A stretch of 64,000 nt of DNA from Sipunculus nudus (lineage: Eukaryota; Annelida; Sipuncula; Golfingiida; Sipunculidae): assembly GCA_026874595.1 (NCBI GenBank), contig CM049310.1, forward strand, positions 7,750,001 through 7,814,000. Reading direction: 5' to 3'. Below are positions 1-11,480 of this stretch, piece after piece (within the stretch, counting starts at the first letter, position 1; every line of letters starts with the position of its first letter). A program made the position numbers and the translations under genes. The notes under the pieces were generated by a model. That model ran no database searches. It was not told the origin of the DNA and saw only the letters and a program-made list of their open reading frames with translations.

Positions 1-157
1 AATGATGTTTGTGTAGTTGTTTCTTGTTCAAAGTGTTTAGTACTTGCATTGTTCTTATACATGTTACACATGTTCTTTAAAAGTAATGGTCAAGCATTGA
101 AGCATTATACCTTGTGTAATCCAATTGGACAGGTTCGCATTAGGCCTGTAGGCCTTG
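1..157 (+). mobile_element. 3' end of family D HLE2-like element (D3)
   Basis: The sequence matches the 3' end of D1 (about 41812-41948) along its length, with small indels. It carries the internal 3' copy of the terminal motif (CAGGTTCGC at 130-138), then a short hairpin of two AGGCCT hexamers separated by GT, and finishes CTTG at 157 before T-rich flank. The 5' part lies left of the window. It sits in an intron of the EF-hand gene. Assignment to Helitron2/HLE2 rests on the architecture shared with D1; no transposase is present. Confidence 0.65.
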
Positions 158-667
158 TTATTTACTACATCATGCACTTTCCAGATATAAGCAATTTATT
201 GTTTTTTTTTTTTTTTTTTTTGCCAGTGACTATGAAGGTGACCTTGATTTTAATTATATATCAAATTGTTAACGATATGGAAAGGACTCAGAGAACGCAT
301 TCCCTTGATATTGTCGGAATTTTTATCCACATCACATCCAAGGTGGAAATAGGAATTGCTTCAATCCTTCTTGTAATATCTTATACCTCGACTAGATGGT
401 AGTTCTTAAAGATGTTCTTTATTAAAATCCTACGCCTACATCCAGGTCTAGTTTCAGTGTCTCAGCTTGCCTAAGTCTGTAATCGTGTACATAGTCTGTT
501 AAAAATCTCAAATAACTTTTTAGATATATTTTGTACACAGTCACAATCGAGCCTGATATCATTCTTAACCCAGGATACCTTGATTTTTAAGAATTAAATG
601 CCATTGTTGTATTTTTTGTATTTATATCCCTTGCCTTGGTCTGCTTTAACGTGTGCGTTTTTTACAG
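158..667 (+). other. EF-hand gene intron remainder
   Basis: This intronic sequence lies between D3 and the first visible exon. It holds a T tract at about 201-222. I see no further exon of the 148-bp EF-hand type that should precede exon 668-714, so that exon is probably left of the window. Confidence 0.5.
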
Positions 668-3600
668 AATTTGTGAAGATCATGTTTGGACAAATTCTTC
701 AACCATTTGAAGAGGTAATTCTGCCAGGCAGTATACTGCGTTGGTTATAATTCACTTATGGAAAAAAGTATCGAATGCATTCATATTTTATTGAAAATAT
801 ATGAATTAACCGTATCTTTTTCTAGTTTACATTTTTATATTTTCTCTTCGGTTATTGAGTATTGCATGTTTAAAGCACACTTTCAATGACTAAAATTGTG
901 AATTCGAATAAGTGTCCTGTATAATTAACATTATAATGCTGATGACAGCTTAAAGCCTTCTAATAATGCTTTCGTTTACGTCCATTTATCAATTCTTTTA
1001 TATTATTTCCAGGTACCTGGAAATATATCGGATGCACAGTTGAAAGGTACGTGTTCTTTGTTGTTAGATAAGGGAAGGTAATTAAAAAGATAATGCCATA
1101 TACTTGACATAGAGGTTAAAATATTAGATAGAATTAAACAATTAGTTTTTCATATACCTGCTTAAAAGAAAATAGCTAATTCACAGGTCTTTTGCAATGA
1201 TGTTGTATTTGATACGTCTATAGAATTATTATTACTTTACAGAACCAGGGTATCTTGAAAAACAGCTCGTCCTGTATGTAAGATAGGCTTTGTTCTATCA
1301 GTAACATTTTTATATTGCTTCACATGTAAACACTTTCGCAGAATGTTTATTTAACCCTTTTACTTTACACTCTAGAGCTGAAGGTAGCTTTCTCCCTGTT
1401 TGACAAGGACAGAGACGGCGCCATTACCGTAAATGAACTCAAGGCCGTCATCAAGTCGCTGAAGATCAAGATCAGTGACACAAATATTAACAAGCTGGTT
1501 GACAGATATGATTATAACGGTGAGTTACAGTAGTCAGCATAACCTAATTTTAATGAACATCTCCAATCGCATCAGTTCCTTCCTATACACAGATTAATTA
1601 ATGTTAAGTATATTACTGTGGAAGTGGTTTTGTAAGCGGGGTTTAATTTTCGCGCTTTTAGCGGGAGCTAGATTTGGGCTAAAAATAAGAACGCGTAAAT
1701 CCGATGCGATCGTTCGGAAGATTACAGTGTTCTCGCCTGACACACAGACACGCCAAATTAACCATTTCCACAGTATACTGATATATAATATATGTCTAGG
1801 CACATTTTGTAGTACAGCAATTGCTAGTACTCTATATTTGAAACTCTTTTCCAATCTCATCAGATTCTTCCTATCCAAGAACCCTGAATGAAATCAACAC
1901 CAGCTGTCTGAAATAACATTTTCAGTTCCTATCAACTCTGACATAACCTATCTAAAATTTTCATTAAAATCCACACACAACCTTGCGCAGTATCTTGAAA
2001 ATAAAATTCTAATCGTAATGATCGCATAAACCGACCCAGATTATAAGGCAAATGCCTGGTTATATTGGATTGATAAATGGTTAGTTTATTACACTCGTAT
2101 ATATGTCTAGGCACGGATAGCAATACAGCCTTTGCTAATGATTTATTCAAACAGAAAAATGATTATCCTCTATGCTGTACATATAGAAAAGTGACATACT
2201 GTCTATGTATGCGTGGAATAATTCATGGCCCGTTTCTGTTGATTCACTAGGTAATGGCAAACTGGAGTTTGATGAGTTCCTTAAAATGATGACGAAGGAA
2301 AATTCCAAAGGCCAGATGAGATGGAACGACACCAGGCCGCCGACTGAAACTGAAGCGTGGCAGGCTTTCAAGGTAGATTGACGATTGTAATATTCGTCAT
2401 TTCATTCTAATGTAGCATTATTCTAACTGATATATTGAATTTATTATTTCCTGTTTGCTCAAATGAGATGCGGAGCTGGCACACTGTTGCCTCCATTGAA
2501 TAATGTGGTACATATTGATACAAAGACCATCCGTTAAACTTTGATGTCGCAGCGATAACTTACCAGGAACTCGGAACTGATGGATTTTGTGAAACTCACT
2601 ATAAAGACTCGCCAGTACAGTATATCGGCAACATCTGCGGATATTCAATGATACTGGAGGTCAAAAGACTTTCGACGGGCACATAATACACTCCTCATTA
2701 ACGAGAATTATATCATGCACTTATGTAACCTTCTTCGTTATAGTTTCATGAATTTAAATTACTACCGTAGTGGTATCGTCATTGTAATCATTTTCAGTTG
2801 GTACAAAAAAAAATACTGTTTAATGTGGTATTTCATTTCTTTGTCGTTTGATAACTTAAGAGTATTTATAAACACTTTCATGTATGTAATATCATTAGCT
2901 CAGCTGACTATAAGTCATCTGAGCTATATAGTCGTGGTCCATTGTCCGTCGTCCGTCCGTCTGTCCGTCCGTTGCCGTCCGTCCGTCCGTCCGTCCGTCC
3001 ATCCGTCCCTCCGTAGATGTGGCACGTTTTGAAACCGTAAAACCTAGGAATCCAAAATTCGGCATTATGTTAGATGTCCCCAAGATCTCCTACCAAGCCG
3101 AAAACTGGGTCTTTGCAACTTCGTTCCTTTGAGAAATTAAGGAAAAATCTCAATTTTTTATTAAAAACCTATTTTCACACTTCAGGACTGCCTAATATCA
3201 AAACCACTCATCTGTTGTTCCTCATATTTACCATAAATATTCCTTTATATAGTTCCTATGTACATGCCAGAAATTATGTCTGTATTATATAATATAAAAT
3301 GTTATGGGCCCAAACATAATGCATTTTGTAAAAAATCAGGAAAGATATTTGATCACTTAACACAAAACTTGTTAAAGCTATGGACTTTTTTCCAGTAATA
3401 TAACTTTAATTAATCAAAATTAAATTGTATACCCGAAATTAGATCAAAATCTTTAAATTTTTTTAAAATATTAACAAAAATTAAAAATTAGTACCTTAAA
3501 TTTTGCCCAACTTTGACCAAGGCACGTTATTTCCTGTAAGTACTGTGGATTTAATTTTCTCAGCATGTTTTTGTTAGCATTTTGTCTGTTAACACCAAAA

Positions 3601-6600
3601 ATTTGAAACCAGTTGATCAAAAACTGTAGATTTTATTCAAGTTTTCAAGCACCATGTAACATTTTATTTACTTCAAGCTAGTGTCATGCAGTTTGCAAGA
3701 GCTCAGCACCCCAGCTTCAGCTCTCAGTTCCTAAAATTTGGCATACAATTAGATGTCTCAAAAATCCCCTTCCATGCCAATAATTTGGTCACTAGGACTT
3801 AATGCCTTCGAGATATTAATGAAAAACTTCTTTTTCCATTAAAACCCATTGTTACACTTCAAGAGTGCCTAATATCAAAACCACTGATCTGACTTTAATC
3901 ATATATAATATACATATTTTTCTATACATTCTCTATGCACATGCCAGAAATGATGTCAGTATTGCGTAATTGTTTTAAGTTATGGGCCCAAACATAATGC
4001 ACTTTTTAAAAAATCAAGAAATATATTTACTCCCTTAACAAGAGGATTGCTGAAGCCAGAGATTTTTTGTCAGGGATGTAACAATATTTAATCAACATTT
4101 AATTGAATACCCAAAATTAGTTCTGAATTTTTCAAATTTTATAAGTTATTAGTATAAATATAAAATTAGTACCTTAAATTTTGCCCAACTTTGACCATTT
4201 CACGTTTGTTTCCTGTGAGCACTGTTGGTATAATTTTCATATCATGCACACATAAGTTTTTAGTTTAGTTACACACACTTTTTAGTTTAGAAAGCTTAAA
4301 TAAATTGGCCAAAAATTGTAGCTTTTATTAATGTTTTTATGAGACCATGTCAGACCTTGGCTCTCTCTAGCCCCTCTTGAGTCACCTGTATGTTGACCTT
4401 GTTGAACTTTCAGCAAATTATGCATGCTTGAGGCAAGGCATAAACTGGGGCAGCCAGGCAGCTTATGGCCAGCCACAGTTGATCCAGGTGTCCAACCCAA
4501 CTCATCTAGTAGTTTTAACCAACAACATAACAATAAATTAATAAATTTTTATTGGTTTTTAAAGAAAAATAGAAAAGGAATTTGTTAGTTGATAATAACA
4601 GGAAATTAACTTGCAGTTACTGATGATATAAGAATCTTTTATTGATGGATAGAATGTCACGTATTCCAAATAACACCATGCAGTCACCTATGGTATTTTT
4701 CAGTTCAATTTTAATGATAAAAAAGTATCTTATTATTCATTACTAATCATTAGGGATCATATGAAGGAAATTAATGATAGACAAAGATGCAGTTGATAAT
4801 ATTAATCTAGATTCCTATTGTGTCTAGTGTGTACATTGATGTGAAATTAGTCCAAAATGAATATATTACATTTATTTTTTTTTTAATATAAATAAAAGCA
4901 ATAAAACCAGGTACTTATGATCATTATTTAAATGTGTGAATTTTGTATATTCTGGATTCTCAACATCATTGTTTGGTGGAAACTGAATAAATACCAGACA
5001 TGGTGCGAATACTTTGCAACTGTATTTAAATACGAATATGAATATGTACTCCATTATAAAATTTCTTTCATAAGAAGGGGAATTCAGGTAAAAATGAAAG
5101 TATATGAATACCAGTGCTAAACTTTCGAAATGTATTCATGAATGCATTCATGAATATATTCTTTAATATTATTTTAATAATCATTTCAGTTATATTTTAT
5201 TTTTAAAAATCATACGATTCTCTTATTATTTTAAATAAAAATTATATTTGGGACAATATTTGTAATTTTATTTTAATAAATAGTTAAACTCTTATATTAT
5301 ATGTTCTGCTTATAAGTTATATGGCCAAGTCAAAATCTGTGTGACAATAGCACTCAATTTGTTAATAAATCAAATGAAATCAATCCTCTTCCCTGTCTCC
5401 AAAGGTACTATCAAAATCATACATAAGCTAAACAACAACAATTCATAATACAGCTTATTTTTTTACCACATAAAATTAACATGTGCCTCAGTCTAAATCA
5501 TATTTTTTTATCATATATTACAGCTGAGCGCCGTGAATCATAGGTCCCTTGTTTTTACTATGCTGTCAAAATCTAGACGAAGACAGTATTCTGTATATGC
5601 AGCCTTTCTTTTTTTCAGATTTTCGACGTGGACGCAGATGGCTTTATCACAGCAGAAGAGATCGGTGCTACCATGAAAAGTCTCGGGCTGAAGTTAACAC
5701 AGGATGAAATTGCTATAATGATTAAGGAGACAGATATGGATGGAGATGGGAAGATCAATTTCCATGGCAAGACAATATAATGAATAGAACATATGCATTT
5801 AATAATTATCATATTTATAATACTTCTAAAAACAAAATATAAGAAATTTCCATATATTGGGTAGAGATTTTTATTACATTATTTTAAATTCTAATAATTT
5901 ATTTTTTTTAAATATCATAAATTTCATCAGATTTTTATTACATTGACTTGTGAGGGTTATTACACGTCTACTCCTGCTTACCATACCATTAAAAAAATGC
6001 AACTGTTTTAATATAAAAAATTTTACCTTTGAACGATGAATAAAAAACACTTACTATTTAGCTAAACCCAGGCATTCGATAATTTTCAGGGGTTTCTTGC
6101 AACTATGTCCAACATTCTTGGCAGTTAAATCAATAAAGACATGAAAACATACAATCCAGCCACATTGTTTATCAGTCTCTTCACCTCCCGGTAACTATAG
6201 AGTGCCACAAAACAGATTGCTGTAAAATACTTATTATTTTAATCAATAAATATTTCACCATATTTTACAGGGTTGTAGAATTTTGTCATTATATATTTTG
6301 CATAAAATATTGGTTGAAACAGTTAATGTCCCTATTGCATCACTGTTATCAAGTTAATTTGATATACTGATAGGCTTGAATAGTATTCCTGTTGATAAAT
6401 TATTTACACACATGTACCACACCATACAATGATTAAATTATAATACCCACAAAGCGATGGCCTCCGGCCAAATTTAAATGGTTTAGTCGTTCCTCCTTAT
6501 GGTTGATTACCTTTGAAATACTTAATGCATTTACAGGTTTTTAAGGAACTTTTCATGTTGGTTTAATTCCTTTTTTTTTATTTTTAGAGTTCTTGAGGTT

Positions 6601-9525
6601 ATACCAAGGCGATTTTAAAAAGGCAATGCAAGCCGTAAGTCTTCAGAGCTTCTACATTTATCTGTATGTGTTTACTTGCAGCTCGAAAAAGCAGGGTTAA
6701 AGAAAGGGTCTTATATAATCTTATAGCTTTTACTCGGTTATATGTTGTAGAAAACTCGATATTATCTAAACTAATGTCACTAAACATACAGATATAAGAA
6801 AACAAGCATCCTATATATCAATAGGGCGCTAGTGATTAATTGTATAATACTCTGTAAATACTAGTTCGTTGCAATGAAACTTGCAGATTCGAATTCGGAG
6901 AAATCGCGCATGGCCATATCTTTAATATCTAATGAAGGAGAGTGAACCTTTGATCAGTTAGAAAACATAGACGCAAAAATCTCCTTGCGGAAGCCTTTGA
7001 ACTCTGAGTACAAGGGCCGATCAGCTATAAAAGTTAAGTTTTAGGTATTCTTTTTATTTAAGATTTCATTAATATATATGGATTTTCCTCTTATATTAAA
7101 CATGTAAAACCTCCATTTTTATAGCTTACGCAATCTGGAGCTGCAACAGGGGGTCGCAAGAAAAAGAAGACGACCGAGGAAGGTAATGTCACGTGATATG
7201 AGCGGAAATCTAATCGTTTTTGGCTGTTTATTTAATGTAATACCCGTAAACCCTTACCAGATTCGATAACAGGCGTACGATACACTTTCTGAACTGCTTT
7301 AAATATATCAAAGACGTAACTCACGTGACATGGCAGAGCCAGTGTAGACATGTCGATACAGACTGGAAAAGTAGGCATTCTTATGATAAACTGCCAGTTA
7401 TCTCGATGATTTTAAACTTTTTTATTCAAATGTTTTACATGTTTTGAGGTGTCTCTTGATAAACGTCCCGTCATCAGTTGACAGTGACATGGTCCTTTAA
7501 AAACTTCTTAGTTCTTGGTTCGAATAGAAACTTCTAAATCGTCATAGTAGAAAACTTAATATATTCTGCAAAATTCAGCCACAGGACGTGACGTCATACA
7601 TTCCACAAACTTTCACACCATGAGTTGTCTCTTAGTGTGCAAGCTCAGAAAAAAATGCCCTCATGTGAATCAATGCAGATAAATCGTTAACAGCCAAAAA
7701 CATCCTTTCTTTAAATAACTTATAATTGCACATGACTCATACTACGAGAATTTCATATTACTGGAAATATAACAATACCCTGGTGCACGAGGCCAAATAT
7801 GGTATCGGTACTTGAACATAGCCTTTATCGATACCTTTAAGATATCTTAACATGTAACAGATAAACGTATATGAATATATAACCATCGCTTAGTCTATCA
7901 GATGTATATTTGGCATGCAAGTTGAAATGTTAATGAATAGAAATGACACCTGATCGGTCTATCCCCTCTGGATTAATCCAAAGGAGAGACATTTACAGAT
8001 ACGTAATCTGTTGCCCCTGAAGTGCACGGTTAATGTACAACCAAGTGTTTAAGTTACCTTTTAAACAGAAAAATATTGGCTTGTAATCATAATAGTAGTG
8101 TACCTGATATGTAGGAGCATCTCTAATGTATCCAGATATAATTTTACGTAGCCTATCGTCATATACGCCACAAATTAGCTATGTTTTTGTTCTACAGAAA
8201 TGAAGGCCGCCTTTGACTCGTTTGACACGGACAAAGACGGACGGATCAAGGCTGCCGAGCTGGGGATGGTCATGAGGTCACTGGGCATAACCTTTGAACC
8301 CGAAACGCTTGATGAGATGATCAAGAACGCTGGAAAGCAAAGTATTTTTACTTACAAATCTGCATATTGCAATATACCATTCACGTTTGCTTCATTCAAA
8401 TGTTTCATAATTAATTAGGATCCATTTCAATTAATATGTATTTTGTATAATATTTTTATTTATATTGTTTAAGTTTAACAAGTGAAATAGAAGAAGATAC
8501 ATATTTATTAATGTAAACACAGCTCAGCTGATATGTTTCTTTCATCAGATAAACAATAGCATTAAGATTGATATACCGGATTATTAAATAATCAAATTAA
8601 GTCTATGACATATCGAGTTCTTTCTATAATTGTGTGGCGCAGACTTTTGGTCCAGTACATGCACATGGTACTTACATACGTACTTAACATCCATGTAACT
8701 GGCAAAAGGCCTAGTACATATCAAGCACTGGTTAAGTACATGCATTATTTTTTCATATTTTAATTGAAAAGATCTACATATATTCTCGCCATGACCAAAC
8801 TATGAAAAGACACGAGGATTTTAAGGATATCTTAGTTAAGCGAAACTGATGGATTAAGACATGCTGTCACAAGACTGAATAGTGTCAAGGTTTAATATTA
8901 ATATTTATTCGGATTTGTTGGTTATTCCAAATCGTTTTAATTGTCTAATTCTGAAGAATTTGTACTCAAGTATAAACCCCTTGAACTTTACCGAAGGCTG
9001 GTTTTAAATATGTTCTAAACATTTACTTAAAAGAAATGGTGATAATATTCATCTTTATCTTTCAGGAAACATTGTCTGTTGCATTAACAATGCATGTCTG
9101 TTCTTTTCATTTATTACACTGTGGTGTGCTATTAACTGTCTTTGTTAATGTTGTGATGTCTGCGTCATGCAAAGTGAACCTTATTTATCGATCAGGAAAA
9201 TAATTCTTGATGACTGTACTCGATTAAACTGTGTTAATTAAAAAAATGGACAACCTAAGAATATGTGTGTTATATCACATACATGTCGAGATCTCATTTG
9301 AGAAAGCACGATCACAGCAGTAGCATGAATGACATAACTAGCAATTTTATATAGGAAATTAATAATTTTGTAATGATTCGACAGCTAGTACATGATTTTA
9401 ATGATTACACATTATTCATAAAAGTATAAATCACATTCAGTCCAAACATATATAAAATATGATATATTCTGATAATGTTAAACGTTCAATAAATATTATT
9501 ATTATTATTATTATTGTTACTATTA

Positions 9526-9578
<53 letters not shown>

Positions 9579-10896
9579 TCATGTTATAGATATATTATAT
9601 ATAATAGATGATTTGTATAACTAATATCATTATCACTAAATACCAAGTATTGCCACATATAATCACCTATGCCTTGTAGACGTTACCGAGAATAAGAATA
9701 AATTGTTTACTTTTTCAGGCAACGGGACAGTAGATTTTAATGAATTTTTGAAAATGATGGCTCAAACCTGGTCGAGGAATAGTAAATCTGAAGAAACCAA
9801 GAAGAAAGTGGAGGAGGACGAGATGAGACAGGCATTTAAAGTGTTTGACATTGACGGTAACGGATTCATTGACGCCCAGGAACTCAAACTTACAATGAAA
9901 AATCTGGGTGAGAATTTAACAGACGAAGATGTAGAGGCGATGCTTAATGAAGCTGATGCTAATAAAGATGGAAAGATCGATTATGAAGGTAGGTGTATAT
10001 TAAAGTATATACTTACTCACTACATTATTTAATTATTATTTTTAAATCGTAAGATATGCGGATTATATTAAACTTAATCACGCACATCGCTACTTTTTCG
10101 TTATCCTTGACATTTTAGACGAATAGAAATATACACGGGAAAGATCAGAGATACCTGCGTGCTGCATAAAACTGGCTGGTGACGTCAATATGACGTCTGT
10201 CTAGCTTATTCGGTCTACCTATTGTCGATGTATTTAATTATTTGTATGTTAAAAGGAGTACAACACAGCCAAAAATAAAAAAATTAAAAAAAAATGAAAA
10301 TATCACTCATCCGTCATATCTGTTTGAATTCAACATTGTTTTACACTGTTTTGAAGGGCGCTCAAAGCCTATAAAAAAACTGGAATATACCTTGATATAT
10401 TCGAACAGAGTAAAGTCTAAAGCAAGCTTTTCGAAGTGGGGATTCTGTCCGAAAATCCGCACAATATGTTGAATAAACCATTTGATGGGACACTTAAACA
10501 ATTGTTGTTAATTATTAGCCAGAATCTGCAACTATAGGCAATTTTTTTTAATTAGAACCATATCTACCCTTGGGGCTGAAACCAGCTTTAAGTATGAATA
10601 TTTCACTGAAAAATAAGGCATCAGTACTGGTAAACAGATTAGGAAAGGCAACAATTAAAGAATTTAAGAAATCTTTCGACTGTTCGTCCATTGTTTAGCG
10701 AGGCTAAGTTCTCCATTACTATTAGACATTCGTTTGAAGAAATAAACTGAATGACACAAAGAACAATCGATGGCGTCTGCCATTGTAGAGACAAGTCTAC
10801 TACCGCCACCTAATGAACAAAAGGTGTAACAGACATTATAATAACTTTAAAATATTTTTTTTTGCAGAGTTTATTCAGATGATGTACAACAAGTGA
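668..10896 (+). CDS. Calmodulin-like multi-EF-hand protein (3' ten exons; 5' partial)
   Basis: Exons: 668-714, 1013-1046, 1376-1519, 2251-2372, 5619-5766, 6588-6634, 7125-7182, 8198-8341, 9719-9988, 10868-10896 (TGA at 10894-10896). All joins keep frame and give 347 residues plus the end of a preceding EF-hand. Counting from the first visible residue, calcium loops lie at 37-48, 73-84, 119-130, 155-166, 210-221, 246-257, 292-303 and 328-339. Each has Gly at loop position 6 and Glu at position 12. All start with Asp except 246-257, which starts with Gly. The EF-hands form calmodulin-like pairs. A basic linker (RKKKK, 192-196) separates two four-hand blocks. By family knowledge this is a Ca2+ sensor or buffer in the calmodulin/troponin C superfamily; targets cannot be inferred. 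The 3' end closely resembles calmodulin (DGKIDYEEFIQMM). Intron 5767-6587 has a GC donor. The start codon is outside the window. Confidence 0.9.
2896..5551 (+). mobile_element. Family A HLE2-like element (A1)
   Basis: It begins with the terminal hairpin of family A (TAGCTCAGCTGACT, then AGTCATCTGAGCT), followed by a GTCC/GTCT-rich stretch at about 2940-3015. It ends with CAGCTGAGC at 5521-5529 (the inverted copy of the start), a decayed palindrome and CTTG before T5. The interior is a text of the A1/A5 type without the GGTGGCGCCACC motif. It closely matches A5 (47831-50024) from its start through about 600 bp. It has no coding capacity. It occupies about four-fifths of intron 2373-5618. Confidence 0.7.
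5767..6587 (+). other. GC-AG intron of the EF-hand gene
   Basis: The preceding exon must end with a single G (CAT G) to join the AG-TTC of the next exon and make the Glu at EF-loop position 12. The bases after that G are GCAAGA, not GT. The acceptor is a long T run followed by TTTTTAG at 6581-6587. No GT donor nearby keeps frame and loop. Confidence 0.75.
9493..9575. repeat. (ATT)n microsatellite
   Basis: A run of ATT trinucleotides with a few interruptions, in the intron before the 270-bp EF-hand exon. Confidence 0.9.
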
Positions 10897-11480
10897 CCAT
10901 GAGTGTTCGGGGTGGAATCGCACTACAGACATGAACACCACTGTACCTTACAGAATGGGAGGGTAGGGTAAAGCGCCCCCTCCACCCGAGTAGGGGTAGC
11001 TACCCCACCCTCGAGATGCTAACACCAGGTTTCCTTTTTTCCTACAACTTTTTTAATGAATCACTTTTGCCATGATTCCCCGTTGCAATGATCTCAATGT
11101 GTCTTCCGTATAAGGCATTAGTTATTATTCATTATTATTATTATGTTATAGTATTATTATGTTATCATTCATTATAATAGTTCCAGCTGTAAGTATCATT
11201 TCCGTATGAAAAGGTTGGAGATGGGATCTGCCATTTTCCGTTTCTGGGAGTTAACACCATCGGGCAATCCCTAAAAACTAAACACGTTTTTACTGACAAA
11301 TGTAGAGTTTGTAACAATGCCCAACTTAAATGTTATACTTATTATTAAGTTAAAAGAAAACCTTACATATGTGCACTCATTTGAAATGTGACCTTAAGGA
11401 ATGTTTCCGGTCTCAGAGTCGAAGCTCGACACTGTTGTTCAAGCTTTTGGACCTTATAATCCTTTGGTTAGAATAAATAA
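10897..11480 (+). other. Probable 3' UTR of the EF-hand gene
   Basis: This follows the stop codon directly and has no intron-like signal. The first clear AATAAA is at 11472-11477 (AATAAATAAAA), which would give a 3' UTR of roughly 0.6 kb. An open frame at 11401-11766 has no recognisable protein character and I treat it as chance. Confidence 0.4.

Noticed and set aside
224-238. Possible 11-bp microexon (CAG|TGACTATGAAG|GTGACC) of the EF-hand gene
   Set aside because: It follows a T run and ends in the right phase, but the paralogous exon in the second block is 148 bp and would end in the same place, so a microexon is not needed, and GTGACC is a weak donor.
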